Positions 57,448-64,000 of a stretch of 64,000 bases of DNA are shown one piece after another. Below the pieces are notes generated by a model. The model was given only the letters and a program-made list of their open reading frames with translations, was not told where the DNA came from and made no database searches. Source of the stretch: Siphonodentalium dalli (Eukaryota > Mollusca > Scaphopoda > Gadilida > Siphonodentaliidae). Position numbers and translations under genes: made by a program. Positions within the stretch are counted from its first letter, which is position 1. Every line of letters starts with the position of its first letter. The stretch lies in the NCBI GenBank assembly GCA_032622095.1, contig CP136063.1, positions 83,985,980 through 84,049,979 of the forward strand, read 5' to 3'.

Positions 57448-58666
57448 TATCATTGGTGATATATACGTTCAACTTGTTGTGGTTGTCATGTTGCTTTGCC
57501 ATTACTAATTATAAATTTTTCAGTGTAATAACATATGGGAGAGTGAGTCTGCACTTATCCCCCAATTCCATTATCTGTATAAACAAATGTATGTGTTATA
57601 TATCATATGTTATATGCATTAGACAAATAAATATGTTTAAACTAAACACCAGTCGTCGATCGACTGGTGATAAACTGCTTTTTTGGGATAATTAACTGTG
57701 AGGATTGTCTCAACAAACATATTTTAGAAGCAGTGATGCTTAATAGCATATACTATAAAAATCCTATAAGGATAACTGCTTTATATCAATGAACTCACCA
57801 TTTTTGTATCTTTTAATGACTTTATTTGCTTTTTTTTCGGCTACGAAACATAGCATGTTTGTACCGGAACCATAGCTTTTATCGGAAGCGAACACTTCTC
57901 ACGGCGCAGTTCGCACCCAGTGGCTTCTGAGTAAATAATCTATTTCAGTGAGCATGAGGACATTATGCCCACATCCGAGCAAAAGTAAATTCATTATTCA
58001 GCTACGTGCATGTACTACAAGTAAGCCTATATGCGGATGTTCTGTTATCCATCGAACAAATTTAAATGTATTTTATCGATTTGTTTTCTTCAAAAAATCA
58101 TTGCAAAATTCACACGCTCCTTATAGAGATGCGATGACCTACTTGACAACTTTATACATTATTTATAGTGGAGACTAATTAATTATAAAAAAGTTTTGTA
58201 TCCATGCGACTGAATCGCTAATTTGTCCGCTTTATAAATTTCTAAATTATGCCGGAAAAATATCATAGCATGGTGTAATTTCTAATAAAATCTAAATGAT
58301 TCGCAAAACTTGCAAATTTAAAACTGAAGTGTATAACAGTTATGCTTGAGCAGTTGGTTGTTTGCGCTTGAAACTTATTAACGAAAGTCTTAACTTTTGC
58401 AGTTGCACTGAGATCGGTAGTGCAAATGCACCAGCTCACGAAAGAATACCGGCATGTACAAACTGCCGATTGCTTAATCAATTACAGATGTCACCAACTT
58501 TGTAGTTATACATTGACATAATCTATTTGAGTGAGTTTTTGTGCTCATAGTTTGATCTATTAGAATGGAGACGCGACAGATTGCCCGAAAAAATACGTTG
58601 TGGATGTTGACAATTCTAAGGACGCTGTCGCTAACGGGAACCAGCATGGTGCGTTCATATTGTTGA
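57448..58666. other. ARRDC intron 4: no gene recognised
   Basis: Contains the right member of the inverted pair at 57862-57935. Otherwise nothing supported. Confidence 0.5.
57862..57935 (-). repeat. Right member of the inverted repeat pair (with 54121-54216)
   Basis: TACCGGAACCATAGC, TTTATCGGAAGCGAAC and CAGTTCGCACCCAGTGG are the reverse complement of the left member, with gaps. Confidence 0.6.
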
Positions 58667-58720
58667 CTAGCAGGGTTACCCGGCGTTGCCCAGGTTAAAG
58701 TTATGTGAAACCCTCTGCAT
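58667..58720 (-). mobile_element. Helitron-like 3' end, H7 (other end not found)
   Basis: Minus strand reads a CCTGGGCAACGCCGGG hairpin, TAACCCTG, CTAG, then T. This matches the 3' end pattern of the other Helitron-like elements. I could not place its 5' TC end. Confidence 0.5.
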
Positions 58721-59189
58721 ATTGTGGATATATGGTGGAATAGATGAAACTTTTGTTGAAAGCGTTACACATATTGTCATAAATTATATATCCAAATAGC
58801 ATCACAAAACATGATTCTTACACACGGAATATAAGTAGTAGCTCACTTTGTCGGAGCGATTGTCATTTTGTTTATCGCGATTAATCCGTCCCACCAATAA
58901 AGAACTATTTATTTATTTACAACTGCGTATACTTCAGACGTTATAACATGACGTTCGCAAAAATAAAAGACGACAATTGGGTTTTACATAGAGATGTGTC
59001 AATCAATCTAGTGGGTTTGACTATGATTTTGAGGACACCTGGTTATCATATCTCCATGAAGATACAGATGTTTTAAAGAAATGTCCAGATGCTCCTCTGT
59101 TCAGTGTGCTATGTACTGACTAATTATTCTCAGTTTAAAAGAAATGTTGCTATGCATATATCAGCTACATGTGCCCGACATACAGCGAG

Positions 59190-59430
59190 ATTCTCCCATT
59201 CAGTTATAACATTATACATGAGAATGGTGTATTATTCATTTCGATGGGTGTTCATGTAATAAAGCAGACGATAGACAGAAAAACAGCAAATACAAGATCA
59301 TAATGATTCATATTAATTGGTGGGAAATGTTCAGATAATAAGTTCAGCAAACGGTATATGGTCATTTCTTGAACTTATTATGTGAACATTTTCTAAGGGA
59401 ACTACTCGCCAATAAGTATTTAGTAGAGAC
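59190..59430 (+). repeat. Dispersed repeat R6, copy 2 (uninterrupted)
   Basis: Homologous to 33765-33967 and its continuation. Reads AAGTATTTAGTAG where the other copy has H3 inserted, so it marks the empty site. A short related block (ACTCGCCGATG.GTATTT) is also in the R2 copies. Confidence 0.65.
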
Positions 59431-59457
59431 GGTTTACATGTAAGTATGTATTTTCAG

Positions 59458-59640
59458 AATACAACTTTCTACGCAAGAGGTAAATCCAGAAGTTGGGCAG
59501 ACATTGTCTTAACCATTCAAAAGCCAGCACTGGGACCGAGGCAGTCTGCCAACTGGCCGAATGAGAGCGTGCAAATGCCCGCGTTACCCCCGTCCCATCT
59601 GATGCACTGTAATATCATCAAAATCGACTACATTCTACAG
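59458..59640 (+). CDS. ARRDC: ARRDC exon 5 (arrestin-C)
   Basis: Acceptor ATTTTCAG at 59450-59457, donor GTCAGT at 59641, phase 0 to 0, 61 codons. It encodes NTTFYARGKSR, LGPRQSANW, and VQMPALPPSHLMHCNIIKID, ending YILQ. W....h.hP.lPPS.L..C.II...Y.L is the arrestin-C signature. Confidence 0.95.
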
Positions 59641-60639
59641 GTCAGTATTCTCCGCCTCACGTAAGATAAAACGTCTGTGATTGCTAGTCTGAGAAAGCCG
59701 CTCACGTAGTATAGCACATGATGATGTACCAAGTCATAGACCGAAGCCTGATGTAAGTGAAATTATATTCAATTTATCCCGCAATATAATGTGTGTCTTA
59801 TGTCTGACTGTCACAACTTCATGTTATATTTGTTTTCTCGTGAAAATAAATTTCATTGTCTTGCCATATATGCCTCAACTTGCTTGGGTATTTAGTTATG
59901 TTTCTAAATTTATTTAAAATTATTCTGCCATTAAGATAAGGTGGCTTGTTGCTATGGTTATCACGAAAACCTGTTAGATATAGCATCTGATGCTGCTTTG
60001 TCTGGCGCTGCTGTTTCCGACATAATGTATGCATATTTGTAGATAAAGCTTCATTAAAATGTGACAAGGTATACGCTGACCAGGAAATTATGTTGGCCAA
60101 ATGTTTGCCTGCGCTGTGTGTTTTTTCGTTGGGTCATTTTACAGAAACTTTGATTAAATTAGAATATCTCAAATATGAAGATTATGCCAACCAAAATAAA
60201 AAATGAACGTATAAACGACGAAACAAAAGTAAAACATAGAAAAGAACAGGCAATCTATTTATATTAGATATCGTAACTGGAAGTGTGCAGAAATGAGAGC
60301 CACACGGAAACCTTAAATGAAATTTATCCAGCATTAATTACAAAAATGAAAATTTATTGGTCAATAATGCTGACAGGCATCAAGCAATTTTACAAAACAC
60401 AACTATATAGCTCTGAAATAAATGTCACCTGAATTGAATTGAGCAATTGCCATGGATTGGCGTCCGTCGTCAGTTCATGCGGTAAACAATTGTGATTTTT
60501 ATGGACAACTGTTTGTTTTAAATATGGGTATCTGGATTAATTTGGCATAGTATCTTTGATGAAGATAACATATCTTGCTTTAAGCGATTGCTATCATCTA
60601 TATACTTTGAAATAATTTTGCAATCCTAATCCGTAGATG
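59641..60639. other. ARRDC intron 5, first part: no feature recognised
   Basis: No supported gene or repeat. Confidence 0.5.
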
Positions 60640-63065
60640 AATCATACCAATGATTCATGAAAGTTTACACAAATGCTTATGACATTGCCTTTCCGCTAAA
60701 AAAAACTAACAACAAATACCAAAAACAACAGCCAGGGATGACCAAAGGCCTATTGCAGTCGTCAATAGAAAAAGGAAAATTATGTAGAAAACAATTGAGG
60801 TCTCCTACTATCGATACTTTAATCGTGTCAAAAGATATATAAAAAAAGATTATTATAATAGTAGGCTACATATGTATAAAAGTTATATGAAGAAAACATG
60901 GATTATTCTGAGGGATGTTATACAGCATTCAAATGAAAAGCTGCATTACCCCCAAAGTTTTAACATTGGTGGTAAACAAATACAGAACAGATGTCAAATA
61001 GCAAACGAATTCAACAATTTCTTCTCAGCTATTGGATTGCGAGACGCAGAAAAAGTTGACATAAAACGTGGATAACGACTTTACACATTATCTTGATGAA
61101 CCAACAGCTAATAGTATGTTTATGAGACCAACAAACATAGAAGAATTGTATAATATTGTGAAAAATATGAAAAATAAGATTAGTAAGGATAATATCGGAA
61201 TAACAACAAGTTTTCTTAACTATAAGTGAAATATCTACACCCCTATGCCACATAATACATCTATCAATTGAAAAGGGTGTTGTTCTTAGGGACATGAAAA
61301 TAGCCAGAATTATACCACTATTCAAATCCAATAAAAAACTCTAGTTAAAAATTATCGTCCAATTAGTATGCTTTCAATATTTTCAAAGGTACTGGAGAAA
61401 GTGGTTTGCGCTCGTTTAACGGAATACTTTGATGATAAAGTCTACATTCACCAATTTGGGTTTCGTAAAAGTCGCTCCACTATACATCCTATAATTAAAC
61501 TTTTAAATGATGTAGTAAGTAATAATGATAAGAAAACTAAGGTCTGTACATTAGCTACTTTTATTGACTATTCAAACGCTTTCGATACGATAAACATGAT
61601 ATTCTCTTAACTAAACTCGAATAATACGAAATTAGGGGCAATGTTAAAAACTGGTCTGGAACCTACTTAAAGGACAGGATGCAATATGTAGACATTGAAG
61701 GATCAGTCTCCTCAAAGAAGCGCAACATGATTGGGGTGCCACAAGGACATGTACTGGGGCCAATACTTTTTCTAATATATGTCAATGGTATTTACAAATG
61801 TACAAAACTGTCTCATTTGTCATTTGCAGATGACACGACAGTATATTCATCTCATCATGACATAAAGTCTCTTTTTTGCCATACCAGTGCTCAATTAAAT
61901 GGCTTAAATAATTGGTGTAAGGCAAATAAGCTATCACTAAACACCAAGAAAACCAAGTATACCATTATTCAACCAGCGGGTGGTAAACATAATTCCAATA
62001 ATCACCATATTATAATAAATGGGAATCAAATAGAAAGAATCGGCAATAATTATCGAGAAACTACATTCAAATTCCTTGGTATTCACATTGATGTACATTT
62101 AACATTTAAACACCATGTATTTGTTATCTCAACAAGAATATCTCGAGCACCATATGCCATTAATCGTGTAAAAAATACCTTTCACATAAAAGTAAGCACA
62201 TGTTATATTAATATCATTCTCTTATTTAAAGTCATATAATGTATGGTATTGAAATTTGGGGAAATGCTAAAACTATCAATAAACTGATCGTACTACCATC
62301 AATAAACTGATCGTAATACAGAAAAAAGCTATCCGAAATATACACAATGTAAGATACACTAGCCACACAGACCCGCTTTTTAAACTTAGTAAGATTCAAA
62401 AAATTAAGGACATATACAGAATTAAATGATATCTATTCCCGCATGATTGGTCAAATACTATTTTACCCAGCTCACATTTAGACACTTACAACAAATATAA
62501 TAATCCAACAATGATCACTAGACAAACTGGGAATATTCACGAAACTATGGCTAGAACCACATTTACCGAAAATCTACCACTACATAATTCCCCAACAATG
62601 AAAAGAAGCTGACATAAATTCACAATCCCTCATGCCACGTACCAAATTTAAACACCAGATTACACTAGAATTAATCGAGTCTTACATTGAAAAAGTTGAA
62701 TGTAAAAACTTATATTGTCATGATTGCTATCCAGGCGTCATATAATGAGGTAGTCATACGACATCACTAACAAATCATAGGAAACTGATATCTGTTTAGA
62801 TATTTAGATACTTGTTCTGTCTCATCATCATTATCATTATCATTCAACAATGTTCATTAAATGAAAAAACAGCAATAATTATTATCCAATGATATTTCAG
62901 TAGTATTATTATGTTGTTGACAAAAGTTGCAATGCCATTTAAGCACAGGTTTAATTTGAAAGTAGTATGACCACTGACCAGGGGAGCTCAGAGCCAGAAA
63001 GGAAGTTTTTTCCTGTGAGATGCAGGGAGACGACCAGAATGTCACGCCACCTCCCAGTAATGTAT
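60640..63065 (+). pseudogene. LINE reverse transcriptase, 5'-truncated and frameshifted, with 3' UTR
   Basis: Pieces in several + frames give most of an RT and C-terminal tail, but no endonuclease. Blocks: YDIAFPLKK and MTKGLLQSSIEK near 60670-60770, EFNNFFSAIG near 61010-61035, a NYRPISMLSIFSKVLEKV-like region at 61340-61400, QFGFRKSRST, TFIDYSNAFDT near 61558-61590, GVPQGHVLGPILF, FADD at 61823-61834, LSLNTKKTKY, LGIHID, YGIEIWGNA near 62240, and CKNLYCHDCYPGV with stop near 62743. The UTR ends in GACGACCAG..CCACCTCCCAGTAAT, shared with 34921-35400, so both are one family. It sits in ARRDC intron 5 in sense orientation. Confidence 0.8.
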
Positions 63066-63412
63066 TATCATTTGTTGTTGTTACCTTTTTACCATTGTTG
63101 TGTTGATATATACATTGAACTTTGGTTGGTTGCCATGCCAACCAGGGGCAATTTCTGTGTTGCCACTCTTCTGAATTGTGATTACTTTCATCTCAGGTAC
63201 TCATATGTCGAATATGATGCTTTTATCACAAAATATCTAAGTTCCAAAACTATTGCACGAGGCGGTTGTATATACTAATTGTATTGTACCCATGCAAGAC
63301 AAAGTGATAACGACGCATTGAGATGTACTGCCCTGTCTGCACAGTGACAGGAATTAATCCTTCACTGTATATGCCGAACGCCACATAAACGAGTCTGTGT
63401 TTTTTCTTCTAG
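63066..63412. other. End of ARRDC intron 5
   Basis: Holds the polypyrimidine tract TTTTTTCTTCTAG that serves exon 6; no other feature. Confidence 0.55.
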
Positions 63413-63572
63413 GTCGGCCTGGCCGGGGTTGATCAGCCTGGTTTTTCGTCCGAATTTAGGGTCCCAGTGGACATTCTTGTTGGCACGATTCCTCTGAGAC
63501 AGACATTTCCCCAATATTGGGCACAACAAGTAACCACCAATGCTGTTGATGGGAACACACACCCAGAATTGC
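63413..63572 (+). CDS. ARRDC: ARRDC exon 6 (end of arrestin-C)
   Basis: Acceptor TTCTTCTAG at 63404-63412, donor GTAAGT at 63573, phase 0 to 1. It encodes VGLAG, a Pro/Gly-containing loop, VPVDILVGTIPLRQ, and then a less conserved stretch (QYWAQQVTTNAVDG). The hPhhIGT.P motif is diagnostic of the last arrestin-C strands. The PPxY tail must lie in exons beyond 64000. Confidence 0.93.
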
Positions 63573-64000
63573 GTAAGTCATTCCCGGAATATACATGGGC
63601 ATATTCCTGTGTTTGCCGTACTATTTTAAAACAATGTAAGTTACACTGCTTGTTTATAGGTAATTTGATGTGGTATGCCCTGGGTGGTGATCGTATTGCC
63701 TCGGGAGATACGAGTTGCCGGGCCATACCACCATTTATCGCCTATGTAACATTTGAAGCCAAATTTCAATGGGGCGTTCATGTTCGGTTTATTCCTTATG
63801 CATGTATGGTAAAATAAAGTACACTTATGTGGAACACATTTAAAACGGTTGATAAATATATATGAGTTCGGTTAAAAAAAATGAATGTATACCGTGGAAG
63901 TACAAGTCAGAAGAATTGATATATTAAGCGTACCCAATATCCCGCTAATACAATCATGGTCAAGTGGTCCTGCTAATATGACATGATGCTGGTGGTCCTG
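63573..64000 (+). other. ARRDC intron 6 (start); no further exon recognised
   Basis: Frames run on past the donor for some distance but lose arrestin similarity, and no PPxY motif is seen. Confidence 0.5.

Larger units (their letters stand above)
35791..63572 (+). other. ARRDC: Arrestin-domain-containing (alpha-arrestin) gene, six exons, 3' end off window
   Basis: Joining 35791-35911, 38147-38281, 41145-41344, 51795-51977, 59458-59640 and 63413-63572 gives 982 nt, about 327 codons. Intron phases are 1, 1, 0, 0, 0, each matched by donor and acceptor, and every intron is GT-AG. The order is arrestin-N (exons 1-3), a Cys-containing linker (exon 4 start) and arrestin-C (exons 4-6). Alpha-arrestins are adaptors at membranes that recruit NEDD4-type ubiquitin ligases to receptors and transporters through C-terminal PPxY motifs. 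That tail is not in this window. The final donor (63573) leaves phase 1. The closest animal relatives are ARRDC2/3/4, but I cannot choose among them. Confidence 0.93.

Noticed and set aside
63433-63726. Minus-strand frames over ARRDC exon 6
   Set aside because: Shadows of the exon, which has splice sites, phase agreement and arrestin motifs on the + strand.

Overview
This window is animal genomic DNA. Split genes with GT-AG introns, LINE retrotransposons, Helitron-like elements, TTAA-flanked MITEs and long AT-rich non-coding stretches all point to an invertebrate metazoan. The repeat style suggests a marine invertebrate, possibly a lophotrochozoan, but nothing here fixes the phylum. There are no bacterial operons, tRNA or rRNA genes, and no CRISPR array.

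The one gene I can identify is an arrestin-domain-containing protein (ARRDC / alpha-arrestin, like ARRDC2-4) on the + strand. Its six visible exons are at 35791-35911, 38147-38281, 41145-41344, 51795-51977, 59458-59640 and 63413-63572. All five introns have GT-AG ends and matching phases, and together the exons give about 327 codons running from the start methionine to late in the arrestin C domain. The last exons lie beyond position 64000. A second, unrecognised two-exon gene at 2223-3400 appears to be broken by expansion of a 29-bp repeat.

Nearly everything else is mobile or repetitive. From 1 to 35 kb: a foldback; a dispersed repeat family (three copies plus one split copy); a 6-kb composite block holding a lightly damaged LINE whose ORF1 carries an SGNH/GDSL-like esterase domain; tandem and satellite-like repeats; two abutting Helitron-like elements (16433-17315); direct and inverted copies of other repeats; a decayed transposon-linked protein (26790-28460); and a Helitron-like element at 33968-34778. 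From 35 to 64 kb the ARRDC introns hold LINE fragments, TTAA MITEs, a Helitron with a paralogous empty site (43512-43883), a five-copy array of a 1.34-kb unit (45631-51449), a cluster of long foldbacks (52.3-54.1 kb) and another abutting Helitron pair (56003-57447).

The most unusual structures are (1) a near-perfect 65-68-nt hairpin cassette with one conserved asymmetric mismatch, repeated inside TTAA MITEs with different terminal repeats; (2) Helitron-like elements nested exactly end to end, with empty sites preserved in paralogous repeats; (3) the near-identical 1.34-kb tandem array in ARRDC intron 3; and (4) the foldback cluster in intron 4.
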